From contig WREE01000056.1 in assembly GCA_009779515.1 (NCBI GenBank), positions 1-11,311 on the forward strand: a stretch of 11,311 bases of DNA, given 5' to 3'. Made by a program: the position numbers and the translations under genes. The notes beneath the pieces were generated by a model. The model searched no databases, had not been told where the DNA came from, and worked only from the letters and a program-made list of their open reading frames with translations. Of the stretch, positions 1-6,738 are shown piece after piece. Position 1 is the first letter of the stretch; the number at the start of each line of letters is the position of its first letter. Source of the DNA: Symbiobacteriaceae bacterium (GTDB taxonomy: Bacteria; Bacillota; JAAYKD01; WRDA01).

Positions 1-43
1 CTATTGCTCAGGTGGAAAATAGAACTTGGTCAGAAAAGGTAAA

Positions 44-63
44 ACCCGCCGTCACCGGCGGGT
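44..63 (-). terminator. Intrinsic terminator of the tRNA operon
   Basis: An 8-bp perfect GC-rich stem (arms 44-51 and 56-63, 4-nt loop) lies 14 bases past the 3' end of the Thr tRNA. Read on the minus strand it is followed by TTTTACCTTTT (down to about 34), the layout of a Rho-independent terminator. It would end the tRNA transcript. Bases 1-33 beyond it show nothing I can identify. Confidence 0.85.
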
Positions 64-77
64 CATGTGGGTTTTGT

Positions 78-153
78 TGGAGCTTGTGATCGGGATTGAA
101 CCGATGACCTCGTCCTTACCAAGGACGCACTCTACCGACTGAGCTACACAAGC
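78..153 (-). tRNA. tRNA-Thr (anticodon GGT)
   Basis: A 76-nt cloverleaf with the 3' CCA encoded. The acceptor stem GCTTGTG pairs with CACAAGC, and the anticodon stem CGTCC/GGACG encloses the loop TTGGTAA, giving anticodon GGT (reads ACC and ACT). The T-arm loop carries the usual TTCAATC. It is the last gene of the four-tRNA operon, 106 bp after the initiator tRNA and just before the terminator. Confidence 0.97.
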
Positions 154-259
154 ATTATTTACTGTAACCTAAGCTACAGCGATTTGGGCAAAAGCATTTG
201 CGATGCGGGTTTTTTGTCCACTGCGAAGTACGCAGTATGTAAGGTAAGGGCTACAAAGC

Positions 260-336
<77 letters not shown>

Positions 337-430
337 ATGTTTGCTGAGAAAAACCATTTTTACCTAACCGACATAGTGCCTTGACCACAAAGTGCAGCAA
401 GAGTTGCCCGACAGCGGGCAAAAACTGCTT

Positions 431-504
431 TGGAGCGGGAGACGGGGATCGAACCCGCACAGCTAGCTTGGAAGGCTAGAACTCTACCATTGAGCTACTC
501 CCGC
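431..504 (-). tRNA. tRNA-Gly (anticodon TCC)
   Basis: A 74-nt cloverleaf with encoded CCA. The acceptor stem GCGGGAG pairs with CTCCCGC. The anticodon stem CTAGC/GCTAG encloses CTTCCAA, giving anticodon TCC (reads GGA and GGG). It lies 33 bp after the Tyr tRNA and is the second gene of the operon. Confidence 0.97.
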
Positions 505-537
505 CTGGAGGCTGCGGGTTCTCGGAAGCAAAGAAAA

Positions 538-623
538 TGGTGGTGGGAGCTGGATTCGAACCAGCGAAAGCAGTGCTAGCAGATTTACAGTCTGCCCCCT
601 TTAGCCAACTCGGGAATCCCACC
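538..623 (-). tRNA. tRNA-Tyr (anticodon GTA)
   Basis: An 86-nt class II tRNA with the long variable arm typical of bacterial Tyr tRNA. The acceptor stem GGTGGGA pairs with TCCCACC, followed by discriminator A and encoded CCA. The anticodon loop CTGTAAA gives GTA. It is the first gene of the operon, about 30 nt after the predicted transcription start. Confidence 0.97.
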
Positions 624-660
624 ACAAGTATAGTATGGCTGCAAAACAAGCAGCGAAAAG

Positions 661-690
661 ATTATACTATTTGTTTTCCCCCTTTGTCAA
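661..690 (-). promoter_or_regulatory. Sigma-A-type promoter of the tRNA operon
   Basis: On the minus strand there is a perfect -35 box TTGACA (685-690), an 18-bp spacer and a perfect -10 box TATAAT (661-666). Transcription would start near 654. The promoter sits between the end of rlmB (711) and tRNA-Tyr (623), so the tRNAs can be made independently of the upstream protein operon. I see no convincing terminator between rlmB and this promoter, so read-through may also contribute. Confidence 0.87.
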
Positions 691-710
691 CCCCTTTATT
701 AGTTCCGTGG

Positions 711-1541
711 TCAATAAATAATTTCGGGTTTTGGCATTCTTTGCCTGACAATTTCAAAGAGCAGAGCAGCACCTGCCGAAGCAGCATTGAGACTGTTGAC
801 AGCGCTCTGCATGGGCAGGGAAACCAGAAAGTCGCAGCTTTGGCGCACCAAGTGGGAAAGACCGGCGCCTTCGCTGCCGATAACCAGAGCCAGCGGCATG
901 GCTGAAAAATCTTGGTGGTAGACAGTTTTCTCCCCGGCATGAGCTCCCACCACCCAGACCCCTGCTTTTTTCAGCTCCTCCAGGGTACGGGCGATGTTAA
1001 CCACTTGGGCAACATCCAACTCTTCCCAAGCACCGGCAGAGGCTTTAATCAGAGCGGGAGTGACACCGGCGGCTCGACGCTGGCGCATAATCAGACCATG
1101 ACAGCCGGCAGCGGCGGCACTGCGGATAAGAGCACCCACATTTTGCGGGTCTTCCAGACCATCCAAGACCAGCAGGAAGGGCAGCTCCCCTCTTTTTTGA
1201 GCGAGGGCTAAAAGGTCGGCCGGGTCTTTAAGAGGCTTAGCCAGCGCTATGGCAATAGCTCCCTGATGAGGGCGTTGCTGACTCAGGCGATCCAACTGAG
1301 GACGCTCCTGCCAAGTGATGGGCACCCCTTTCGCCTCTGCCAATCGCACAATGGCGGCAAAAGAAGACCCACTGCCTCCTTTTAAAAGATGCAATGCGTG
1401 TATCAGCCGCTCCCCTTGAAGAGCTTGGTAAACAGGGTGTCTGCCTTCGATTTGTTCGATATCCGGAATGGCAGGAAGATCCTCTGAGATACTGGCTTCC
1501 TGCCTATCCCGGGATGGCTCTCGTCTCTTGCTTCTAGGCAT
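711..1541 (-). CDS. rlmB: RlmB-type 23S rRNA 2'-O-methyltransferase (SpoU/TrmH family)
   Basis: A 276-residue SPOUT-class enzyme predicted to place an S-adenosylmethionine-derived methyl group on a ribose 2'-OH of 23S rRNA (Gm2251 in E. coli). After a charged tail (about 1-30) comes the substrate-binding domain opening with IEGRHPVYQAL (31-41). The knotted catalytic domain (about 120-270) holds LDGLEDPQNVGALIR (motif 1, N134 and R140), VIGSEGAGLS (motif 2) and LPMQSAVNSLNAASA (motif 3). The ATG lies inside the end of thyX (8-bp overlap), has no Shine-Dalgarno site, and no other in-frame start exists before the domain, so translational coupling to thyX is likely. Firmicute proteins at this locus are variously called RlmB or YacO, so the target nucleotide is inferred from the family. 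Confidence 0.92.
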   Translation of the reverse strand: MPRSKRREPSRDRQEASISEDLPAIPDIEQIEGRHPVYQALQGERLIHALHLLKGGSGSSFAAIVRLAEAKGVPITWQERPQLDRLSQQRPHQGAIAIALAKPLKDPADLLALAQKRGELPFLLVLDGLEDPQNVGALIRSAAAAGCHGLIMRQRRAAGVTPALIKASAGAWEELDVAQVVNIARTLEELKKAGVWVVGAHAGEKTVYHQDFSAMPLALVIGSEGAGLSHLVRQSCDFLVSLPMQSAVNSLNAASAGAALLFEIVRQRMPKPEIIY

Positions 1542-2217
1542 GGTTGGTAGTCAGGCGCCCGCAGCTATAGGCACCCTCGTGACAGATCCCTTCCCTGACA
1601 CAGCTGGGACCTGCGTGAGCAAAAATGGAGGGAGCCAACGGCTGCACCAACTCCAGCATCTTCTCTCCCAGAACGCGAATCTCCCATTGGGCGCGCTGGC
1701 AAAGACGCAGAGCGAAAAAGTTATGCAAAGACCGAGCATTCATAGTCATAATTAGCTTGGTTTCGCAAGCGTTGGGGAGGACAAAACGGGCATCTTCCTG
1801 GGCAACCCCCATAGCAGTTAGGCGATCGTAAGCAGCCTGGGCGGCTACCATTTGCTCCTGGAATACCGCCAGCGCCTCCTCTTGAGCAGCAATAGTAGGA
1901 GGGGTTATATAAGCAAATTGCTCCATAGAGACATAGCGCTGGGATTGCTGGGAGTAGGAAGCTATGCGGTGGCGTACCAGCTGGTGAGAGCAGGCGCGGG
2001 AGATACCCTCAATGGCAAAGGTAAAAGAGATATGCTCAATAGGGGACTCATGACCCCTAGCCAGTAGCTGCTCCACCAGAGTGCGGGCACGCTCCGGCGT
2101 GAGCCGCTCCAGGATGTCCTCCACCCCACTAGCAGAGTAACAGAGGCGAGCGGCGGCAGCCACAACCCACTCCGGATTGGGCGTGTGTTCTAATAATATT
2201 ACTTGAGGTGACAGCAC
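1534..2217 (-). CDS. thyX: Flavin-dependent thymidylate synthase ThyX
   Basis: A 227-residue enzyme that methylates dUMP to dTMP using FAD, NADPH and methylenetetrahydrofolate; it is unrelated to ThyA. The signature RHRX7S is complete (R82-H83-R84 to S92, followed by QRY), preceded by the conserved ESPIEHISFTF segment (57-67). The cysteine-containing C-terminal segment (GPSC...GICHEG...SCGR) is common in clostridial members. The start is a GTG, chosen because AAGGAGA (2226-2232) sits 8 bases upstream. It follows mrnC by 26 bp and overlaps rlmB. ThyX at this spot in the yacL-rlmB operon is typical of anaerobic Clostridia rather than Bacillus. It suggests the cell does not depend on ThyA and so recycles tetrahydrofolate differently, which is an inference. 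Confidence 0.96.
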   Translation of the reverse strand: MLSPQVILLEHTPNPEWVVAAAARLCYSASGVEDILERLTPERARTLVEQLLARGHESPIEHISFTFAIEGISRACSHQLVRHRIASYSQQSQRYVSMEQFAYITPPTIAAQEEALAVFQEQMVAAQAAYDRLTAMGVAQEDARFVLPNACETKLIMTMNARSLHNFFALRLCQRAQWEIRVLGEKMLELVQPLAPSIFAHAGPSCVREGICHEGAYSCGRLTTNHA

Positions 2218-2225
2218 AGGTATTA

Positions 2226-2232
2226 TCTCCTT
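2226..2232 (-). promoter_or_regulatory. Ribosome binding site deciding the GTG start of thyX
   Basis: AAGGAGA on the minus strand, 8 bases before GTG at 2217-2215. It supports a GTG start, since there is no ATG close to the expected N-terminus. Confidence 0.8.
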
Positions 2233-2243
2233 GATGATAGTTT

Positions 2244-2711
2244 TTAGGAAGGGTGTGCCAATTGCCAGAGCAGATGCAACACCTCTTTGAGACGTTCCTC
2301 CTGCTCACTGTAACTTAAATACCCCAGAAGAGCTTCCAAGCCGGTTGCCCACCTGTGCGCCACTACCTCGCCCCGGGATTGATGCCGCGGCTTAGCGTTA
2401 CGCCCCCGGCGCAGCACTGCCAACTCGCTGGGTGTGAGATACCCTTCGATAGCATGGGCTAAATCAGCTTGCTTTTCGGCGCAGGCTAAGGCTGAAGCGG
2501 CTTCGCTGAGCAAAGCCCCTTTGACGATGCCACTATGCAGCAACTGGTAGCGCATATATTGCTCATAAACCGCATCCCCTAAAAAGGCTAGCGCCATAAT
2601 GCCGGTGCCGATACTACCAACTTCGTTATTTCCTTCCTGATCCTGGGATAGGGTAGGTTCCGCCATCATTGCAGTGGTAGCCACGGGAACTTCAGTTTCC
2701 TTTTTTAGCAT
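2244..2711 (-). CDS. mrnC: Mini-ribonuclease III (23S rRNA maturation)
   Basis: A 155-residue RNase III-like catalytic domain without a double-stranded RNA-binding domain. In Bacillus this dimeric enzyme trims the ends of 23S rRNA in the 50S particle. Visible hallmarks are ALAFLGDAVYEQYMR (catalytic acid D46), YLTPSELAVLRRGRNAK (92-108) and HRWATGLEALLGYL (second catalytic acid E127). The first 36 residues or so, before the domain, are a polar extension rich in E, T and S with no similarity I recognise. The ATG at 2711 is favoured by GGGGTG six bases upstream. Internal Met codons (15, 16, 39) have no comparable ribosome site. It lies between cysS and thyX, as in many Clostridia, and shares the operon with another 23S rRNA enzyme, RlmB. 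Confidence 0.94.
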   Translation of the reverse strand: MLKKETEVPVATTAMMAEPTLSQDQEGNNEVGSIGTGIMALAFLGDAVYEQYMRYQLLHSGIVKGALLSEAASALACAEKQADLAHAIEGYLTPSELAVLRRGRNAKPRHQSRGEVVAHRWATGLEALLGYLSYSEQEERLKEVLHLLWQLAHPS

Positions 2712-2766
2712 ATTTACACCCCAAAGCGCCTAAGCCGTGGTAGCCCCGGCTCCAGCGGCGCCAAAA

Positions 2767-4185
2767 TTATACTTTCCAACGCCAGGATACCCCCTGAGGG
2801 GTGTCAACGAGAATTACTCCATGCTCTTCCAGTTCTTGCCGAAGGCGATCGGCTTTAGCCCAATCCCTTTGTTGCCGTGCCTCTTGTCGCTCCTGAATTA
2901 GTTGCCTTAGATGAGGCGCCAACTCCGGATTCTCACCACTTGAGGGAGGTGGAGCGGTTAGCCCTTCCTCAACCCCCAGGATGCGGCACCATTTGGCAAA
3001 AAAGCTGTGTCCTGCTTGAGCGGTAGCCGGAGTAAGACGATCTTCGGCAAGAGCGGTATTTAAAGCGCGACTGACTTCGAAAAGGGTAGCGATAACCTCG
3101 GCTGTGTTAAAATCGTCATTCATAGCGCCCACAGCGCTCTCCTCGCCGGTCTGTAGAAAAGCGTCAACAGCGTCAGAAGCTAGCGGTGTATGAGACGCTA
3201 CCTCTCCCAGATGGGCATAAAGACGCTGCAGTCTACCGAAGGCTTGCCGACTTTGGGCTACCAACTGGGGGGTAAAGGTAATAGGCGAACGATAATGGGT
3301 GGAGAGAAGAAAGAGGCGAACCGCCCAGGCAGGAAACTCTTGCAAGATATCTCGTACCCGGGAAAAATTCCCCAAAGATTTGGACATTTTTTGCCCATCA
3401 GGACCGTTGACCATACCGTGATGCACCCAGAAGTGAGCATACTCACTCCCTGCGGCGCTACTTTGGGCCAGCTCGTTTTCGTGGTGGGGAAAGAGGAGAT
3501 CCATACCACCGCCGTGAAAATCGTAACTCTCGCCTAAATATTTCATGGACATAGCCGAACATTCGATATGCCAGCCGGGGGTACCCCAGCCCCAGGGACT
3601 CTCCCAAACCGGCTCTCCCGGCTGAGGCACAGTCCAAAGGGCAAAATCTTCAGGACTTTCCTTGTCGCCGGCGCTGACGATACGCCCGCCACTTTGGGCA
3701 TCTTCACTGCGACGTCCCGACAAGCGACCGTAGGCTGGATAGCTGCTCACCCGAAAATAAACATTACCCTGGGCTTCATAAGCCGCCCCTTTAGCGATAA
3801 GCTCCTGGATAAGGGAGATAATACTGGGCAACTCTTGGGAGACTCTGACATAGCGGTTAGGGGGAGGAAGCCCCAAAGAAGCCATATCTTCCAGATAGGC
3901 ATTGATATAACGCAAGGCGTAGTCTAAGGGCGGCTCTTCAGCTTCCAAAGCACGTGCGGCAATCTTTTCGTTAAGATCGGTAAAGTTAGCCACATGATAA
4001 ACCTGATAACCGGAAGCCTGGAGCCAGTTTTTAAAGCACGCCCAGATAACCTCCATCCTGGCGTGACCGATATGGCTGTAATCTTGCACTGTAAGTCCGC
4101 AGGTATAGATGCGAGCCGTAGTGCCATCCAGGGGTGAGAACAGCTCCTTTTGACGGGTTAAAGTGTTATAAATGCGTAAAGACAT
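2767..4185 (-). CDS. cysS: Cysteinyl-tRNA synthetase
   Basis: A 472-residue class I aminoacyl-tRNA synthetase charging tRNA-Cys in the cytoplasm, of normal family length. The HIGH signature is HIGH at 38-41 and the KMSKS loop is at 266-270. The four zinc ligands that select cysteine are all present at the positions known from E. coli: C29, C209, H234 and E238 (in HHENE). The C-terminal part holds the DALR anticodon-binding region (about 340-400) and the usual charged terminal helix (RQEARQQRDWAKADRLR). The ATG is only weakly supported by an upstream AGGA/GGT site. No T-box leader precedes it: only 22 bp separate it from ispF. Its expression therefore seems tied to the operon rather than to tRNA-Cys charging. 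The gltX and cysE genes that often precede it are absent here. Confidence 0.98.
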   Translation of the reverse strand: MSLRIYNTLTRQKELFSPLDGTTARIYTCGLTVQDYSHIGHARMEVIWACFKNWLQASGYQVYHVANFTDLNEKIAARALEAEEPPLDYALRYINAYLEDMASLGLPPPNRYVRVSQELPSIISLIQELIAKGAAYEAQGNVYFRVSSYPAYGRLSGRRSEDAQSGGRIVSAGDKESPEDFALWTVPQPGEPVWESPWGWGTPGWHIECSAMSMKYLGESYDFHGGGMDLLFPHHENELAQSSAAGSEYAHFWVHHGMVNGPDGQKMSKSLGNFSRVRDILQEFPAWAVRLFLLSTHYRSPITFTPQLVAQSRQAFGRLQRLYAHLGEVASHTPLASDAVDAFLQTGEESAVGAMNDDFNTAEVIATLFEVSRALNTALAEDRLTPATAQAGHSFFAKWCRILGVEEGLTAPPPSSGENPELAPHLRQLIQERQEARQQRDWAKADRLRQELEEHGVILVDTPQGVSWRWKV

Positions 4186-4207
4186 AATTTATCTACCATC
4201 CTCTTAG

Positions 4208-4693
4208 TTAATTCCTGGTTGATGATGTCACGATAAGTGCCACTGCCTGGGCGGCGATGCCGCGCCCTTCCCCGATGAAGCCCAGCCCCTCGGTGGTAGT
4301 GGCTTTCACGGAAACTTGCTGGAGGGAGCAAGCTAAGGCTGTGGCTAAATTCTGACGCATTGCCGGACTATGAGGAGCCAAGCGAGGCTTTTCCGCAATG
4401 ATGGTCAGATCGACATTAGCCACCCTCCAAGAGGCTTCCTGCAGTAACTGTCGACATCGTTCTAAGAGGATGAGGCTGGATATTCCTTGGTACTGAGGAT
4501 CTTGGTCGGGAAAGTGCTGCCCAATATCTCCCAGGGCAGCAGCTCCCAACAGAGCATCGATAAGAGCGTGGGTCGCCACATCGGCATCGGAATGCCCGGC
4601 TAACCCCAGGGGATAAGCAATATGTACCCCACAGAGGATTAAGGGACGCTCCCTGACTAGGGTATGGGCATCGTAGCCAATTCCAATACGCAC
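4208..4693 (-). CDS. ispF: 2-C-methyl-D-erythritol 2,4-cyclodiphosphate synthase
   Basis: A 161-residue enzyme of the MEP isoprenoid pathway. It cyclises CDP-methylerythritol 2-phosphate to MEcPP with release of CMP and works as a trimer with the active site between subunits. The divalent-metal ligands D8, H10 (GIGYDAH) and H42 are present, with the conserved GHSDADV (33-39), HALIDALLGAAALGDIGQHFP and TTTEGLGFIGEGRGIAAQA segments. The start is a GTG with AGGGG six bases upstream, inside the end of ispD, so the gap to ispD is only 3 bp and translation is probably coupled. Length is normal (about 157-160). Confidence 0.97.
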   Translation of the reverse strand: MRIGIGYDAHTLVRERPLILCGVHIAYPLGLAGHSDADVATHALIDALLGAAALGDIGQHFPDQDPQYQGISSLILLERCRQLLQEASWRVANVDLTIIAEKPRLAPHSPAMRQNLATALACSLQQVSVKATTTEGLGFIGEGRGIAAQAVALIVTSSTRN

Positions 4694-4696
4694 TTG

Positions 4697-5551
4697 TTAC
4701 CCCTGCCTTTCCTGCTCTCGCCAAATAATTTCGGATATAGGTAAATCTTCCGGTTGAGTTATTTTAATATTATAGCGCCAGCCTGGAAGAATTTCGATGG
4801 GGCAACCCCAAGCAAAGGCTACCTCGGCATCATCGGTAAAAAGGTCTTGCCCCGCAGATATGGCTGGGAGAGCCACCTCCCGGTAAGCAGCCTGGATAAC
4901 CTTAGCTTCAAAGAGCTGGGGAGTTTGGCTGTGCCAGAGGGTGCTACGGGGCACAGGCGCCACCATGGCTACGGTTTGACCCTGAGCAGGTTGGGTAAAA
5001 ACCTCCGAACTGCTTTCCCCCGAAAAGGGTGGCCAATCTGGGTGCTCGCCGCCTTTGGTAGCGCCAAAAGGTGACGCTAGTAACTGCTCTGACGACGGCA
5101 AGGAACCGGAGGTTACCCTAGTGAGCGCCACTTCCTTGATGGCCTCATGGACTGCTGTTCCCAAAATTATACCCTTACCAGGAGAGCGTAGCTCCCAAAG
5201 CTGTTCTAAATCGGTTACCGGAACTAACGGCCTGGCACCATCGTGGATGGCAATCCATTCCGCCCCAGGGGAAACCGCCTGTAGCCCTGCCCAGATAGAA
5301 GCCGTGCGGGTAGCACCCCCAGGAACAATGGCCGCTACCTTGGGGTAGCGCTGGGTAGGGAGTAGCTCCTGCCAAAGGGTTACCTCCCTGGGATGAGCCA
5401 CCACAACTATTTCTGCCAGAGGAGACCAGCGCTGCAGCCGGCTAACGGTGCGGCAGAGTAACGGCTCCCCTGCCAAAGGGAGGAGGAGCTTGTTTTGCCC
5501 TGCCCCCATGCGTAGCCCCCTGCCGCCGGCGGCGATAATGACGGTCAACAT
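4697..5551 (-). CDS. ispD: 2-C-methyl-D-erythritol 4-phosphate cytidylyltransferase with an internal insertion
   Basis: A MEP-pathway enzyme that joins CTP and methylerythritol 4-phosphate to give CDP-methylerythritol. The CTP-binding loop VIIAAGGRGLRMG (4-16) with K21, the PGGATRTASI segment (78-87), IHDGARPLV (102-110), LWHSQTPQLF (205-214), QDLFTDDAE (235-243) and the terminal NIKITQPEDL (K263) are all intact. At 284 residues it is about 50 longer than usual (about 230). The excess falls between the strand ending IKEV (138-141) and VPRSTLW (200-206), where about 11 residues are expected; this is the beta-arm used for dimer contact in the E. coli enzyme. The extra stretch is rich in S, P, G, E and Q and keeps the frame. 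The ATG follows yacL by 9 bp without a clear Shine-Dalgarno site, suggesting coupling. Confidence 0.95.
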   Translation of the reverse strand: MLTVIIAAGGRGLRMGAGQNKLLLPLAGEPLLCRTVSRLQRWSPLAEIVVVAHPREVTLWQELLPTQRYPKVAAIVPGGATRTASIWAGLQAVSPGAEWIAIHDGARPLVPVTDLEQLWELRSPGKGIILGTAVHEAIKEVALTRVTSGSLPSSEQLLASPFGATKGGEHPDWPPFSGESSSEVFTQPAQGQTVAMVAPVPRSTLWHSQTPQLFEAKVIQAAYREVALPAISAGQDLFTDDAEVAFAWGCPIEILPGWRYNIKITQPEDLPISEIIWREQERQG

Positions 5552-5560
5552 ACTATGTTA

Positions 5561-6667
5561 CTACGCTATCTTGGCAAAAATCATGCGACCGGCGGCGGTT
5601 TGCAGGGAGCTGGTGACCGTCACCGTTACGGTTTTATTCACGCAGCGCGCCCCTCCCTCCACTACCATCATGGTGCCGTCGTTTAAGTAAGCTACCCCTT
5701 GCCCCGGTTCCTTACCGGGGCGAATAACCGTCACCGATACTTCTTCCCCCGGGAGCAAGACCGCTCGTAAGGCATTGGTCAGCTCGTTAATGTTAAGAAC
5801 GGAAATTTTACGCAGGGTGCAAATTTTGCTCAGGTTATAATCCAGAGTAATCAGTTTGCTATCGGTCTGCTGTGCCAGCTTGATAAGCTTGTCGTCCACG
5901 GTGAGATCGGGAAAGTCGCTTTCGATGATCTGCACTTCCACCAAACCCATCTGCTGAATTTGATTGAGAATATCGAGACCTCGGCGCCCTCGCATACGCT
6001 TTTGCAGGTCGGCAGAATCCGCTAGGATACGCAGCTCCTCCAGGACGAAAATAGGTAGGAGCAAAGGTCCTTCCAGAAAGCCGGTGCTGCATAAATCCAG
6101 GATACGCCCGTCGATGATGACACTGGTGTCCAGAATTTTGCGGACAGCGCCAATAACTACCCTCTCAGTGGGAGTTTCGCTGACTCCGTTGAGCAGCTGA
6201 TGTTCAGGTTTAACCGGATCCCGCCGTACGAAGAAGCGCTGTATCTCCTCGGCTTTACCAGCAGCCAGCTGCAATCCCAGATAACCCAGCACTAAGTTAG
6301 CCACTAAAGGGAGGTAAGGACCGATAACCGGTATATTATAAAGGGCTAGCCCCAGTAAGTTAGCAATAATGAGACCTATAATTAAGCCGCTGCTGGAGAT
6401 TAATATAATGGGCAAGGGAATACGCTGGGAGCTGCGCAGCATGAAACGGGAAAGGTGGGTTATGCGAACCAAAATGCCAGGTGCTAAAAAATAAAAGATG
6501 AGACCAATAACAAACGCCAAGCTAATTTGGCTTACCAGGAGGGAGATGGTGGTAACCTCCAGGTTAATAATTTCTAAAAGATAACTAAAAGAATGTAGAC
6601 TAGCGAAGATGGCAAAGGCAATTCCCCCAGCCAGTCCTCCGATAAAAAGCGCCATCAGGCGACGCAT
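5561..6667 (-). CDS. yacL: YacL-like PIN/TRAM-domain membrane protein
   Basis: A 368-residue protein with four hydrophobic segments near the N-terminus (about 4-26, 38-62, 84-110, 112-136). A cytoplasmic PIN nuclease-fold domain follows (about 177-295: ILDTSVIIDGRI with D180/D186, VLEELRILAD, DD258-259, LITLDYN with D276), then a TRAM RNA-binding domain (about 304-368: LLPGEEVSV...GKEPGQGVAYLNDGTMMVVEGG). The acidic residues of a PIN nuclease are present, but the substrate of this family is not established to my knowledge. An upstream in-frame ATG at 6706 exists. I chose 6667 because AGAAGGTGA lies 5-6 bases before it and the first membrane helix begins right after. It is the first gene of the operon, divergent from the zinc-ribbon gene. 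The usual upstream disA/radA are not present. Confidence 0.92.
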   Translation of the reverse strand: MRRLMALFIGGLAGGIAFAIFASLHSFSYLLEIINLEVTTISLLVSQISLAFVIGLIFYFLAPGILVRITHLSRFMLRSSQRIPLPIILISSSGLIIGLIIANLLGLALYNIPVIGPYLPLVANLVLGYLGLQLAAGKAEEIQRFFVRRDPVKPEHQLLNGVSETPTERVVIGAVRKILDTSVIIDGRILDLCSTGFLEGPLLLPIFVLEELRILADSADLQKRMRGRRGLDILNQIQQMGLVEVQIIESDFPDLTVDDKLIKLAQQTDSKLITLDYNLSKICTLRKISVLNINELTNALRAVLLPGEEVSVTVIRPGKEPGQGVAYLNDGTMMVVEGGARCVNKTVTVTVTSSLQTAAGRMIFAKIA

Positions 6668-6671
6668 GGGT

Positions 6672-6680
6672 ATCACCTTC
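6672..6680 (-). promoter_or_regulatory. Ribosome binding site deciding the yacL start
   Basis: GAAGGTGA on the minus strand, about 5 bases before the ATG at 6667-6665. It favours this start over the ATG at 6706, which has no comparable site and would overlap the divergent promoter region. Confidence 0.75.
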
Positions 6681-6697
6681 TTAGTACACGAATATTC

Positions 6698-6726
6698 TTG
6701 ACACATCTATAATAATATGATACAAT
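6698..6726 (+). promoter_or_regulatory. Sigma-A-type promoter for the zinc-ribbon gene
   Basis: The -35 box TTGACA (6698-6703) and -10 box TACAAT (6721-6726) are separated by exactly 17 bp. Transcription would start near 6733 and run through a leader of about 110 nt to the ATG at 6844. The -10 box lies within the palindrome described next. I could not find an equally good promoter for the opposite direction (yacL operon), although AT-rich -10-like sequence (TATTAT, about 6711-6716 on the minus strand) is present. Confidence 0.8.
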
Positions 6727-6738
6727 GTGCATTGTATC
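6719..6738. promoter_or_regulatory. Perfect 20-bp inverted repeat, probable repressor operator
   Basis: GATACAATG (6719-6727) and CATTGTATC (6730-6738) are perfect reverse complements around a 2-base centre. The site covers the -10 box and the predicted start point of the rightward promoter and lies between two divergent genes. That is the placement expected of an operator for a dimeric helix-turn-helix repressor. I do not recognise the motif as a named regulon site, and no regulator gene is encoded in the window. Confidence 0.7.

Noticed and set aside
220..236. 6-bp hairpin (ACTGCG/CGCAGT) between tRNA-Thr and tRNA-fMet
   Set aside because: Short stem without a following T-run and no promoter nearby; nothing supports a function.
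404..421. 7-bp hairpin (TTGCCCG/CGGGCAA) between tRNA-fMet and tRNA-Gly
   Set aside because: No T-run follows on either strand, so it is not a convincing terminator. It may be a processing signal or chance.
537..905. Open frame on the plus strand crossing tRNA-Tyr and the end of rlmB
   Set aside because: Its first part is the complement of a tRNA gene and the rest is the complement of a well-supported rlmB. It has no ribosome site and no recognisable protein sequence.
2712..2766. Imperfect hairpin in the cysS-mrnC gap (outer GCGCC/GGCGC pairing) as a terminator or attenuator
   Set aside because: Stems are short and interrupted, and only TTT follows before a G-run. The latter is better explained as the mrnC ribosome site.
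4186..4207. Possible T-box riboswitch ahead of cysS
   Set aside because: cysS is often T-box controlled in Firmicutes, but only 22 bp separate it from ispF here, far too little for a T-box.
5617..5640. Short repetitive stretch (Thr-Val repeats) near the end of yacL as a DNA repeat element
   Set aside because: It spans only three degenerate units within the TRAM-domain beta strand and is coding sequence, not a separate repeat.
6668..6706. Longer form of the yacL protein starting at the ATG at 6706
   Set aside because: The 13 extra residues (with two Cys) do not resemble the family's N-terminus, there is no ribosome site, and the ATG at 6667 has a good one.
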